The notes beneath the pieces were generated by a model, which ran no database searches, had not been told where the DNA came from, and saw only the letters and a program-made list of their open reading frames with translations. Shown in pieces: positions 53,442 to 64,000 of a stretch of 64,000 nucleotides of DNA. Origin of the DNA: Gracilaria gracilis. Its lineage: Eukaryota; Rhodophyta; Florideophyceae; Gracilariales; Gracilariaceae. The stretch lies in contig JARGSG010000023.1 of the NCBI GenBank assembly GCA_030374805.1, positions 283,077-347,076 of the forward strand, written 5' to 3'. The first letter of the stretch is position 1; each line of letters starts with the position of its first letter. A program made the position numbers and the translations under genes.

Positions 53442-55613
53442 TTGGTCACTATGGAAAGACCTAAACGGATTACTCGTGGCTCTAGCGCGCCACCTATCCA
53501 CAAGGGTTCTGCTGCGGCGTCAGCCGCTAAACCCACTCTGGATAATCCCGAGGAGCTGCTTCGGCAACCTCGGGCCGGAACCTCAAAGAATACGGTCACT
53601 CAGCCACCGTTGGCTCCTGAACCTAACAAGGATTTGCCGACAACGATTGAGGACCTTTGGCCCCAATTGGAAGATCGAGCGAAAGCTCTTTTTACCGCTA
53701 CGGTTAATGAAGCTATGACCTCAATGGACATGGACGCCGTTACCCGCTTGGTGGTTGATCGGGCCGTGCACGAGCTCTCTCAACGCATACCTAAATTGGT
53801 TGAAACATACCTCTTAACGGGTGCCCGGGAGCATATCTACCGAGTGGTTCAAGACCTTTGGGTTTCCGCAGGAATGGCGGAAACAAAAACCCCTGGGGTG
53901 AATATGGTTACTCGCATACCACAAGGAATCCCTGCCGGGTTTTCCGCACCAATCAAGCCAATTCCGGCCGATAGTGCGTACCTACAAGGTTTAAGGCAAG
54001 GTCAAGAGGACCATATAGAGATGAGCCCTCGAGACGTGTACTTGCCACCCATTGGAGGTAACGTTCGAAAGGACACCAAAGCTGGTGGACCTGAGAACGA
54101 TTCGTCTGATCCAGATGAGGGGCGACGAAGAAGAAACCGCAAGGGTAAGGAAAGGAGGAGGAAAAAGGGAAAGAATCGCGGCTACGACTCTGACCCCAAT
54201 TCCTCGAGCTCCGATACCGATACTGGTTCATCGTCGGATGATGACCGTAAAGGTAGACGCAAGAAGAAACCGAACAGGTTGGCGAAGAAGTCGTCAAAGA
54301 GAAACCAGAAAGGTAAGAAGAAACGGTACGAGTCGTCCGACTCGGATTCGGACACCGATACAACCCTAGAGGTGCGTCAGCCGCTGAACGATATGTTCAC
54401 AAAAACGGTTAATTATAGGTCATATCGGTTGAGAAACCGATCCTCTGCTTACACCCAAGAGGTTGCGCAGAAGATCACCAAGCACCATAAGAAGCTCAGC
54501 TTCCAGATGGGTGATACTACCTTCACAGGTGATGATCCCATTGCGGTCATTGAGTTTCTACAGAAGCTCAAGATTGCATGTCACCAAAATGGTTTTTCCG
54601 AAGGTGCTGCCATGTGGTTATTCCAGTTTTACCTTAAAGGTCAAGCTCACCACTTGCTGCAAGGCAGGCTCCGTGGAAATACCCTGGCGGTTGATGCAGA
54701 GGGGACAGAGATGTTAGAGACGTACGCAGAAGTGGTTAATTTCATGTTGGAAACTTACGCTACCGATGAGGTTATCCAGGAAGGTTACGCTGAGGTGCAG
54801 GCATATCGCCAACGCTCTAGCCAAACCGAAATGGAATTCTCGTTGGGCCTTTGGAATCTGGCCACCCGATGCGGTAATGTCTTTACCACTAGTAGGTTGA
54901 AGTCGCTCTTTGCCGACAATGTTGACAAAGCGATCCGTTCGCAGGTACGCAATTACCTGGCGAACAACCGTAAGGTGGACTATAATGGGCTTGCCCGTTA
55001 TGCCCAGGGACTAGGCGACACTCTCCGTCACGGAAAGAAGCCGTCGGCGTCCCATACCTCAAAGGATAAACCGAAACGGTCAGTATTGGAGCTAGAAGAA
55101 AGCACTACCTCAGAGGGAGATTCGCTCATTCGCGTACCAACAGGAATGGCAGTTCATCTCGTGACTGCGCCGCAGGCTCAGTCACGAGCCACCTCCATTG
55201 GTAATTGGTCGTCGACAGTACCACCAGCTTCGGTAAGGTCGCCACCGAGTGCGGCGAGCACTCAACAAACCTCAACGGGTGGTTCTCAAGCATCTTCCTA
55301 TGCTACAGCACCGACCAATCCGGTGACCCGACCTACCTCTATGGCAATGCGTGATCCTCAGACAGGTGGATTGGTTTGCTGGCTCTGTTTGTCGCCAGAC
55401 CATCTGGCGAACAGATGTGACAAAATACCCCCAGGGGTGCGCGAACATCTGATCAGTGCCAGGCAGCAAAACCACCGTAACTTATATGGATCTGGAAAGA
55501 GGGTACAAGCTCAACCATCACCATCTCAGGTTCATCTCGTCGAGGAAACACCAATCTTGGAGAAGGACAGTCCCGCTCAGGAGGAGCAGGAAAACACCGA
55601 ACGGTTAGCGTAG
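53442..55613 (+). CDS. gag: Gag polyprotein of copy 2
   Basis: 723 codons, the same length as in copy 1, differing only by substitutions. The capsid-like core (GDDPIAVIEFLQKLKIAC) and the CCHC knuckle CWLCLSPDHLANRC are kept. The stop at 55611-55613 sits in the same stem-loop (55602-55629). Both family members keep gag open while pol and aORF carry lesions, so gag may still be under selection or simply have been spared. Confidence 0.93.
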   Translation: MVTMERPKRITRGSSAPPIHKGSAAASAAKPTLDNPEELLRQPRAGTSKNTVTQPPLAPEPNKDLPTTIEDLWPQLEDRAKALFTATVNEAMTSMDMDAVTRLVVDRAVHELSQRIPKLVETYLLTGAREHIYRVVQDLWVSAGMAETKTPGVNMVTRIPQGIPAGFSAPIKPIPADSAYLQGLRQGQEDHIEMSPRDVYLPPIGGNVRKDTKAGGPENDSSDPDEGRRRRNRKGKERRRKKGKNRGYDSDPNSSSSDTDTGSSSDDDRKGRRKKKPNRLAKKSSKRNQKGKKKRYESSDSDSDTDTTLEVRQPLNDMFTKTVNYRSYRLRNRSSAYTQEVAQKITKHHKKLSFQMGDTTFTGDDPIAVIEFLQKLKIACHQNGFSEGAAMWLFQFYLKGQAHHLLQGRLRGNTLAVDAEGTEMLETYAEVVNFMLETYATDEVIQEGYAEVQAYRQRSSQTEMEFSLGLWNLATRCGNVFTTSRLKSLFADNVDKAIRSQVRNYLANNRKVDYNGLARYAQGLGDTLRHGKKPSASHTSKDKPKRSVLELEESTTSEGDSLIRVPTGMAVHLVTAPQAQSRATSIGNWSSTVPPASVRSPPSAASTQQTSTGGSQASSYATAPTNPVTRPTSMAMRDPQTGGLVCWLCLSPDHLANRCDKIPPGVREHLISARQQNHRNLYGSGKRVQAQPSPSQVHLVEETPILEKDSPAQEEQENTERLA

Positions 55614-55633
55614 GGGCCACCCCTAACCGTGAA

Positions 55634-58600
55634 TTGGAAGGCCCGTCGATACCGGAACGGGAAACCTTAATGGTGGAAAAAGAAGAATCAGATGCACCCA
55701 ATGTGGTGTGTCTAATGAAGTACAATAACTATAAAGTTAATGCTTCAGTAAGCTTTCTCAATTACGTACAGGTCCCCGTTGCGTGTGTACTCGATACCGG
55801 CGCCGGTCCGAATGTGCTAAACGCTCGCGTCATACCCGATGCGGTCTTGCGGAACATTCGACCTGCCCCGACTATCAACCCGCTGGTGGACGCTAACGAG
55901 CGCCCACTGCACCTTAGAGGAATGTTAACCACTGTGGTACAACTTGGAAACTTGAAGGTGAAGCTCAATTTCTTTGTGGTGGATCGTCTGGCGACAGACT
56001 GTATCCTCGGGACCAACTTTATTGACAAACATGTCAAGGCAATTTTGCCAGGGTCCCGAACGGTCGCTCTCCGTCAAGGTGGTCGTATTGCTATACTGGG
56101 TAATACGCAGACCAAAGATGGTTGGCGTAAGAATCCGAGGTTCAATATACCCACCGAAACGGTTTCAAACAAGATACGGCTCACCAAATTGGTTTCAATT
56201 CCGGCTATGACCCAAATGGTAGTGAACGTCTCATGCGCAGTTCCAGGATTGGTAATGCTACAGAACCATCCTAGGTTGGCAAAAAGACATCTCGCCTTGA
56301 TGGCAAACGGGATTATCGACAACATCCCTAACCAAGCCTTCAAGGTGTACTTGAGTAACTTTAGCAATCACATTGTTAAGTTACCCAAGAATACCACTAT
56401 TGGAATCGCATTGCCGGCACCACGAGGGGTTTTCACGGTCTCACCTAATGTGTTGGGCGAGGTCGCCACCTCTAAGGAAGGGGGAGGAACGGATGCGCCA
56501 TACCCTGCATATGCGCCCCCGTTATCGACAAATACCAAAATGGAACAGAAGATCGCCAGTAACTTAAAGGTTAGGGATCAGGAAAAGACTATGGAACTGG
56601 ACCCAGTGCGGAATTGGAGAGAGGAAGTCCAGATCGGTGCGGAGAACCAGGCTCTCCGAGACCGGATCCTCAGTCTCTTAGAAGAATTTGAACCCATGTG
56701 GTCGGGCCGGTTGGGCCAAATTGAGGCTACAGAGCACCGTATTGATATGGTGCCTGGCTGGAAACCCATTTACCAGCAGCCTTACCGTGCAGGTCCAAAA
56801 GCCCGGGAGGTTGAGCTTAATGAGGTCGAGAGAATGCTCCGTGAAGGTGTCATAGAACCAGCAAATGCGGACTGGGCCAGCCCTGTGGTTCTCGTCACAA
56901 AGAAGAATGATACCCGCATGCGGTTCTGTGTGGACTACAGAAGACTGAATAGTATGACCATTAGGGATTCGTACCCAATACCTAGAATGGACAAGTGTAT
57001 AGATTCGTTGGGCAACGCCAAGATCTTTACTACGCTCGATGCGAGTTGTTGTTATTGGCAGGTACCTATCAGGGAAGAAGACAAGTACAAAACTACGTTT
57101 ACTTGCCACGCTGGGTTATTCCGCTTTACGCGTATGCCCTTTGGGTTGCGAAATGCCCCGGCTACCTTTCAGAGGGCGTTAGATATAATCCTTTCGAAGG
57201 TGAAGTAGAGAACCGCTCTGGTATACATCGACGATGTAATCATATATTCCAGAACGATAGAGGAACATTTACACCATGTTAGGGAAGTTTTGAACCTTTT
57301 GAGGGAATCTGGAGTAACGTTGAAGCTCCGCAAGTGCGAATTCTTCACCAAAGAGGTAGAATACCTTGGTCATATTATCAGCCCTGGGAGGTTAGAAGTG
57401 ACGCCGCGGAATATCCGGGCCGTGCAGGAGGCGAAGCCACCCACGTCCCAGACGGAAATCCGATCCTTTCTAGGTTTGTGCAATGTGTACCGCCGGTGTA
57501 TCAAGGGATTTGCCAAGATAGCAGCTCCCCTCAACAGGAAGCTGCTGAATGGTCAACCTACAAGGTTTGAATGTCTTACCAATGAGGAAATGGATGCGTT
57601 CGAGGCGCTGAAACATGCGCTCTTGACACCTCCCATCTTGGCATTACCCAAAGCTGGTTTACGATACACGTTGGATACTGACGCTTCGGACGCCCAAATT
57701 GGTTGTTGTCTTATTCAGGAGCAAGAAAAAGGCGACAAACTACCTATAGGGTACTGGAGCCGTGCTTTGCACGCTGCAGAAAAGAACTACACAACAACCG
57801 AAAAGGAATGTCTGGCAGTAGTCTGGAGCATGGTGATGCTCCGTCCCTACCTATATCGTGAAAGGTTCACGCTTCGAACCGACCATGATGCCCTACGGTG
57901 GATACTGGGTCTGGCCGACGCATCAGGCAGACTTGCCCGATAGCGGTTGCGACTTTCAGAGTTCGAGTATGACGTACAGTACCGTCCAGGTATCAAGCAC
58001 AATGTCGCAGACGCAATGTCTCGCATTACCACAGATGGTTTGGACACCGAGCCGGTAGAGGATGATATCCCATGCTTTACCATCTCTACCAACCCTGATG
58101 GTGATACCTTAGAAGGTTACTGGACTCTACCCGAAGAAGATACGTGGTTTAGTGATGCCATCGCTCGGGAAATACTCGCCCTCGAGGAAACAGACGTCAT
58201 GCCAATTACCCGCGAGGAATTCCTGAGAGAGCAAGCAAACGATGTTTATTGCCGCTCTCTCATGGACCAAGTAGGTATGAAAGACTCGAACTTTGACGTC
58301 GACCGAAATGGTTTCCTGGTGAGGCGAGCTCCTATTGATGGTTCCCTTCAAAAGGTGGTGCCCAAGGTGCTGCGCCCTCGGGTGCTGTACCTAGCCCACT
58401 ACCCAAGGCTATCAGGACACCCTGGAGGTACGAGAATGTACTACACCTTGAGGCAAGGGTACTACTGGCCTCATATGGCTAATGATATATTTACCTTTGT
58501 AGGTCAATGTGAATCTGGCGTACGTACCCGTGGAGGTCTCCGAAAGCACAGGAAATACTTGAAGTTATTCCCTGCAGCGGGTCCTCTCGAGTTCGTCGCA

Positions 58601-59845
58601 ATAGACCTTCTGGGTCCATTACCAAAAACCACAAGGGGATATCAGTACATCATCGTAATCACCGACAGGTTCTCGAAGCTCACGCGAGCGATACCCTTGA
58701 AGGACACGAAATCGACGACCCTCGCGGTGGCGTTCTTGAACAATTGGATCTACCCGTATGGTGCACCGCTTTATCTACTTACCGACAATGGTTCGAACTT
58801 AGCTTCGAAGTTTTTCGAAGCTGTTTGTAACCTCTTGGGTATTAAGCACTACTTCACTACTGCCTACCATCCGCAAACTAATGGGCAAGTGGAGCGCTTG
58901 AACCGAACACTGGTATCTAGGCTGCGACATTATACGGAAGAACACCAAACTGGTTGGGACGAGCTCGTGCAGCCCTTGACATATGCATACAATCTTCAGG
59001 TTCATCGAGCGACGCAAACTACGCCGTTCGATCTAATACTGTCAAGACACCCACCAGGTATTGTTGTTGAAGGGGATTCATTAGGACAAGAAGACGCCGG
59101 AGCGCTCACACCGTCACAGGTCAAACGGAATACCCTTTTGAGGTTGAGACGTGCTCTCAAGTATGCTGAGAGCAAGCTCACAGCATCCCGGAAGCGGTAC
59201 AAAGAGGACTACGACCGAAAGGTAACCCAAGTGGTAACGGCTACGCCGGGTCAATATGTCTTTATTGACCACCCCCCGAAAGGAGCTAAACCACGACCGG
59301 GTGATGAAGCTGATGATGAAGCTATTGATAGAGATATCAATTCTAAGCTTCTTCCGAAATCATCGGGACCTTTCAAGGTAGTTCGGTCGACCGACCACAC
59401 GGTAACGGTGAACCAAGATGGTGTAGAGAATACAATCTCCATTGACCGAATCACGGTTACACCTCAGACGGTTCAGTCCAGGAAGGACCGCGGAGAATCC
59501 ACGCGTGACCCACAAGCGGTTGCCCTGAGGACTCTGCCTTGGGAAGACGGGACACCCATCGAGGTTAATGATGACGCACAGGGTGACGACCCAGACTACG
59601 TACCACCTGCGGGGATTACGGTTGCTCCTTCAGAGGAAACACCTACTCCTAGTGGTACCGATGCTCATCTAAACCAAAGTGGTGAAAGGATACCATCGCC
59701 GGTCTCTAATGAGTTCCCAGTGGAACGCCTTGTAGGTCACCGCCGTACCCAAGAAGGTCTGAAGTACGAGTACGTTGGTATGGCTGGGGCGCCGATGGTG
59801 ATACTGCTGAGCCGCCCTCAGCCATACCACACCATTTCAGGGTAA
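55634..59845 (+). pseudogene. pol: Pol polyprotein of copy 2, two nonsense codons
   Basis: One continuous frame of about 1,400 codons broken by TAG at 57206-57208 (just before YIDDVIIYS) and at 57941-57943 (after RNase H). At both places copy 1 has TGG. The site near 57430 where copy 1 has lost a base is intact here. The RT box before the first stop reads LDASCCYWQV instead of LDANCGYWQV. The integrase HHCC segment has CESGV, losing one zinc-binding Cys that copy 1 keeps (CESCV). The chromodomain tail is frameshifted and ends at TAA 59843-59845 rather than at the MPNDG end seen in copy 1. Confidence 0.92.
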
Positions 59846-60868
59846 GCTACTGGAACCGCAAAGGAGAGGACATGCCGAATGATGGGTAAACCTTAGAGGT
59901 AATGCAGTCCCCTAAGGAAGGGGGAAAAGCACATTGTAATGAGGAGTACCAAAGTCGGTTCGGACGCTCACCGGGAAGGTACAACCAGAAAGAAGCATTC
60001 CATGAGGGTACGTCCAAGGAGCGGTAGCGCTAAAGACGGACGCCCCGTTGTACGCGCGCCGTTGCACACGCGCCATGCACGTGCGCGGCACGCGCGCGAA
60101 CCCGCACGGTGGAAACATTCAAAAAATTATATCTTTTTATTTGACGAGGCATACGCGCGCTGCTCGGGGCGCGCCGTGCGGAGTAACCGATTTGGTTTAC
60201 ACTATTGTGTGTAGGGAGCGAGCAACGGCATGGTCAAAAAATCTAAGTATTTTGACCGTGCCGCGCTCCCGAATCGGCCATTCCCAGCCTCTGAAACCCC
60301 TTGGTTCTCAAGATACAGACCAAAAGGGTTTTCTGCCTTTTCACTACCATATGGAGGGGTAATTTTCCGGTCAAATATTTTGATTCGCCTTGCAAGTAAC
60401 CTCCAGGGTGAAACACCGCACGTGCGCCCATGCTTGGTGAGAGGTCATGCAGACCAATCCAGGTACATTGCTGGCCACCGCGCGCAAGCGCGTTGCACAA
60501 CATCTTACCTTATGGGAAGGCGAAACCGCTCGCTGCGCCGTACGAACGCGCATCGAAGTACCAACGTGGTGAACCATACTACGAGCACCAAAATGGTTCA
60601 GAATGGAGCTAAGTCACCTCCTGGAACTTACCCATCGTGGTACGCTGGTCTAAGGAGGGAGGAGGAGAGTTTCGAAACCTAATTGGAGATGCGCAGAGCT
60701 AAGGAAGGGGGAGCTGTTTTCGAAATTCCTCCCTTGCTACGCACCTCACCTCAAAGGAAACTGGAACCTACCATGGAAACGCCTAACATGTAAGTTTACT
60801 TGAAGAGTAACAACAATAGGGATGCAGGAGTAACGTGGCTCAAGCACAGACCCAAGTGGATACGACAA
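59846..60868. other. Convergent spacer of copy 2
   Basis: Polypurine-like CTAAGGAAGGGGGA at 59912-59925 and 60699-60712. CG-rich alternating tract at about 60052-60099 and conserved block at 60243-60431. From about 60490 to 60850 it differs strongly from the equivalent part of copy 1. Confidence 0.6.
60243..60431 (-). other. Conserved block or small ORF, copy 2
   Basis: Equivalent of 28381-28569. The minus frame is open from 60503 to 60243 (86 codons), with the same GYLQGESKYLTGKLPLHM core and the same QNT-stop end. Confidence 0.5.
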
Positions 60869-63720
60869 TCAACCTGATGGGTGAGTGGCGAAGTGAGGCC
60901 CCGAGGAGCCTCCAGCTGAGGATCCCCGACCCGGAATGGTGTTTTGATGGGCTCCCGGCCAAGGCTGGAAGAGATGAGCCTGGCCTGGAGCCTGGTTAGG
61001 CGCGCTACCATGACCCACGGGGGTACTAGTAGGCACGCTGACGCCTGGCATCACGTCGGCACCCATCGGAGGTGGCGCGCTCGCCTGCGCAACCGACGGA
61101 GGTGCCGACGACCCGATGTGGAGAGGAGCCTGCGGAGCGGCTAGAAGGCCGGGGTTCAGGCTAGCGCCAAATAGGAGATCCTCCAAAGGGTTTGTAGGCG
61201 TCGGGCCCATGGCCGTCGCTAGGCCTGCCACCTGGTTGGTAGCCATCTGGTAGAGTTCGACCTGGAACCGGTTCCGGAACTCACCAATTTGGGAAAAGGA
61301 TCGCATGTACTGTGCATGACGAGGCAGGATGCTTTCCAGAAGGGTAAGAGCCTCGACCACAGAGGTAGGACCCGCCCGCTGGAAGTTCACCACACGGGCT
61401 TGGCGGACCCGGGCCATTAAACCTGAAATGGCCTGGGAGTCCACCTGAGAGGGGACAGGCGCCGCAGCAGCAGCCATGACACCCCCGAGGATAGCCCGCG
61501 GAGGCCCATCAACCCTTGTGGTACTAGGGAGAAGAGGAGTCACACCAGTATGGGCAGGCGTATTGCGTCCCTCCGGAGCGGGAGTAGGCGCTGAAGTGAC
61601 CACAGGGGTAGCTGCTGGCGATTCCACTACGGTTGGGAATGGCTCGGGACTCCCTGGAGGTCCCTGATCGGTCGGAGCCCCAGGATAGCGCTGCTCCGCG
61701 CGGGATACAACCTTCCAGGACACCGGATCGAAAACCTCCCACCCCTGCTTGGCTCCCCACGGGAAACTCTCCACTTGGGTAAGCAACGATTCCAGCTGCT
61801 CAATGGAGTAGTCCGTACCTGCCACAATGGTTCCGAGTCCAAATAGGCGAATGTCGCGAATGACCCTCAGGGGAATGAAGAACATACGACCAGGAGGTTG
61901 CACACCGTCACGGTAAAATCCCGGCTTCTCGAGAACGACAATCCCAGTCAATACCGTCACGGGCAGCCTGCAGAGCCAAGATGGCCACCAATACGGCCCA
62001 TTCCGCGAGGGCAATCGACCAAATGAGGTAATACCGATCGTGGTTACGGGTGATGTAGCTCCCGAAGTAAGCCAATACCGGTGGGGTTGGGGACGCTAAG
62101 CGACATCGGTACTTCATAGGCATTCCACCATTCAGGTCGGGCCACATACCAAGAGGTTCTTCCCTTATTAGGTTGTGAGAAAAACTCCACATTATGGAAC
62201 CCATGCATGACGCGGTTGAAGCTGGACCGGGTGCGAATGCGAGCCTCGGTGGCAGCATCCACCCCCCACCTACGACGGTTAGCCCAATGGATGGTATTGT
62301 AAGGCCTATCGAAGCAAACCAAATGTGGAGAAGCCGGAAGGTACTGCTGCGGAAGGGAGTCGTACTGACAGATCTTCACAACCAGACGTCGGTAATAATG
62401 GAGCTCCGGTTCAATACGAACATACGGCAGATCGCTGGGATAAAGCGGGGGATGAAATACCTCATTGGTGTGTGTCGCTGGCGGCTGTCATAGCACTCCA
62501 CCCAACCCTGACGAGGTTGAGATTCCTTATCCCGACGGTGGAGCGTTTGGGGACGGAGCGGAGACGCTCGCAATCCCAACGAAACAAACCCAAGTAGGTA
62601 TCCAAAGTCGGACGGCGCAAGACGCCGGGAAGCGAGGTGTTCCCCGGTGCCACTGGCCAGTTCCGACGGTACAGCGTCGCTTGCGACACCATTCTTGGAT
62701 CGACCCAGAAGGTACCATGTTGGAAACGTTCCAGTCGGCCGTGGTGAACGGCTCCAAACCATAATAGGAAATACCACGAGGAATCTCGGGCTCCGGACCA
62801 TACGGTCCCGGATCCCTTCGTGAATCCCTTGAGGTTGATTTGAAGAAGACTGAACCGGCTGGCTCTGAAAACAGTTTGGATGCGGGAATGGTACAAAGCA
62901 GCACCCCGAGAACCAGACTTGGCAATCCGCTTCCGCGGCCGCGCGAAGGACCGGCACCCGACATGGTGTGATGAGTACCGTGAGGGAGTGGTTGAGACGG
63001 CGAGCATTCGACCGCAGGGGTGAAGCGAATCGGCTTTTTATCCACAATGGGTGAGTCACTAGAGCTGATGCTCAAAACCTCCACCCGTTCGGGGACCCAT
63101 GCTGGTTCAACCATTAAGGTATCGGCATTGGTCGCCGATGGCGCGCCGTCCCTTGAGGTTACCGCGTCCGATTGACCAACATGGGGAACCGACAATCGCC
63201 GTGTACCGCTACGGATGCGAGCCCGCACGCTGGTACCAGGGCTACCCATTGGTTCAGATAAGGATCGGGGGTCACCATAAACGGATTCAACCTTGTCGGT
63301 CGGACGAAAAGCCACGGTGGCGCGAGCCTGCCTAGACAAACCGCAAAGGGGTGCGAAGGCAACCAGAAGGGATAACGGTGGAACAGCCTCGAAGGGACAG
63401 AGAGACACGCCGCAACCAAGTAGGCGCCAAAATCCTTCACGGTACAGTGCCCACACGAGCTCGAAGGCGCAACCCGCCTCCCCCACTGGGTATACCGACA
63501 CGGTAAATGGGTCCAAGCCGTGCAGCCGAAAAGGTATAACCTTGGAGGTATGCAATGGGCGCGCGTCGCGCCCAAACCACAAATGGGAATGGATAGAGCC
63601 GCAACCGGTGATGACCAAGGTGGTGAACAGAGTGCGTTCGGCGATGCAAAGCCGACGCGACGCACGGCGCGAGATGGCACGAAGGCTGCGACAGGGCCCA
63701 AATTGGTACGACGATGCCAC
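60869..63720 (-). pseudogene. Antisense ORF of copy 2 (aORF), frameshifted
   Basis: Very similar to the aORF of copy 1 but split over frames 62527-63720, 62376-63059, 62044-62379, 61908-62258 and 60869-62014. The shifts come from single-base indels, mostly in short homopolymer runs (for example near 61915, 62092, 62448, 62552, 62725, 62806). The C-terminal 381 codons are intact and differ from copy 1 by few residues. The N-terminal part lacks blocks of 45 and 33 bases present in copy 1, both multiples of three. Here the frame runs without a break from 63720 through MGSPGTSV, unlike copy 1. Confidence 0.8.
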
Positions 63721-63766
63721 CGACTTGGTGAAAGGATCTAGGAGCCACGAGGGCGTGGCTCAGGGT

Positions 63767-63776
63767 AGGAAGGGGG
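63767..63776 (+). promoter_or_regulatory. Polypurine tract of copy 2
   Basis: AGGAAGGGGG then TC before the LTR start at 63779, as in copy 1. Confidence 0.85.
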
Positions 63777-63778
63777 TC

Positions 63779-64000
63779 TGTAGTACAATGAGACCTCAAT
63801 GGGTTGGTGCCACGTGGGTCTACTGGTGCGCCTTGCTGGCTGCACTGTACCCAATTGGTATTCTGTATTTTATAATTTCTAATTTCTAATTTATAGTCTA
63901 GGATAGTTTAGCATTGCTGCCCCATGACAGTAGGTCATGGGCACAGCCGATGACGTCATGCCCGCATGGGAGATCGGCCTCGGTGCACCTTGTATATATT
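63779..64000 (+). repeat. 3' LTR of copy 2, cut by the window end
   Basis: First 222 bases of the LTR. It shares two variants with the 5' LTR of copy 2 (GGCTGCACTG and GATCGGCCTCGG), which supports their belonging to the same insertion. Confidence 0.95.

Larger units (their letters stand above)
52796..64000 (+). mobile_element. Ty3/Gypsy copy 2, truncated by the window end
   Basis: Same family as copy 1 with the same gene order, nearly identical through LTR, gag and pol. It starts TGTAGTACA at 52796, preceded by CAAGA. The 3' LTR starts at 63779 and the window ends inside it, so the target duplication cannot be checked. Lesions differ from copy 1: two TGG-to-TAG changes in pol and many single-base indels in aORF. 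Confidence 0.95.

Noticed and set aside
1-64000. tRNA, rRNA or other RNA genes
   Set aside because: No cloverleaf-like arrangement or rRNA core sequence was noticed by eye; a covariance-model scan would be decisive.

Overview
This 64 kb window is a nested transposon island in a eukaryotic genome. I recognise no host housekeeping gene, rRNA, tRNA or CRISPR array. The eukaryotic assignment rests on chromodomain-bearing Ty3/Gypsy retrotransposons, Helitrons, and short introns with GTATGT donors (one with a clear CTAAC branch-like motif) inside transposase genes. A fungus or another small-intron protist fits; the sequence alone does not fix the lineage.

Layout. (1) 1-5.0 kb: decayed Ty3/Gypsy element A (plus strand), from RNase H to chromodomain, followed by a convergent minus-strand reading frame. 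(2) 5.0-20.9 kb: AT-rich debris. It holds a KDZ/Plavaka-like transposase remnant, a plus-strand Helitron fragment (A) split by a DDE transposon, and a long minus-strand Helitron (B) whose HUH Rep motif, Walker A and helicase motifs can still be read. (3) 20,932-32,447: complete Ty3/Gypsy element (copy 1) with 508/509-bp LTRs, TGATA target duplication, gag, pol with chromodomain, and a long antisense ORF (aORF) between pol and the 3' LTR. (4) 32.4-41.5 kb: AT-rich DNA with a third Helitron-type helicase (C) and a second copy of the DDE transposon. (5) about 41.5-52.6 kb: an older, diverged Ty3/Gypsy element D on the minus strand, again with a convergent aORF. (6) 52,796 to the window end: copy 2 of the same family as copy 1, cut inside its 3' LTR.

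The most interesting signal is the aORF. Three divergent Ty3/Gypsy families here (A, D and the copy 1/2 family) each carry, tail to tail with pol, a reading frame for related Trp/Tyr-rich proteins on the strand opposite to gag-pol. The copy 1/2 LTR core promoter is built almost symmetrically: a TGACGTCA palindrome, then a TATA run flanked by two GGTGCACC palindromes. I infer that the 5' LTR could drive gag-pol and the 3' LTR could drive the antisense gene. A second conserved block, which may encode about 61 residues on the aORF strand, lies between pol and aORF in families A and copy 1/2.

A second possible system is a two-gene DNA transposon: an IS5/Harbinger-like transposase (minus strand) diverging from a conserved gene of unknown function (plus strand). 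It is present twice, at 8.1-11.4 and 35.3-38.3 kb, with the same gene order and similar spacing. Nearly everything is broken by stops or frameshifts; the gag genes of copies 1 and 2 are the clear exceptions. Similarities described are by-eye comparisons within the window or to remembered family motifs; no database search was possible.
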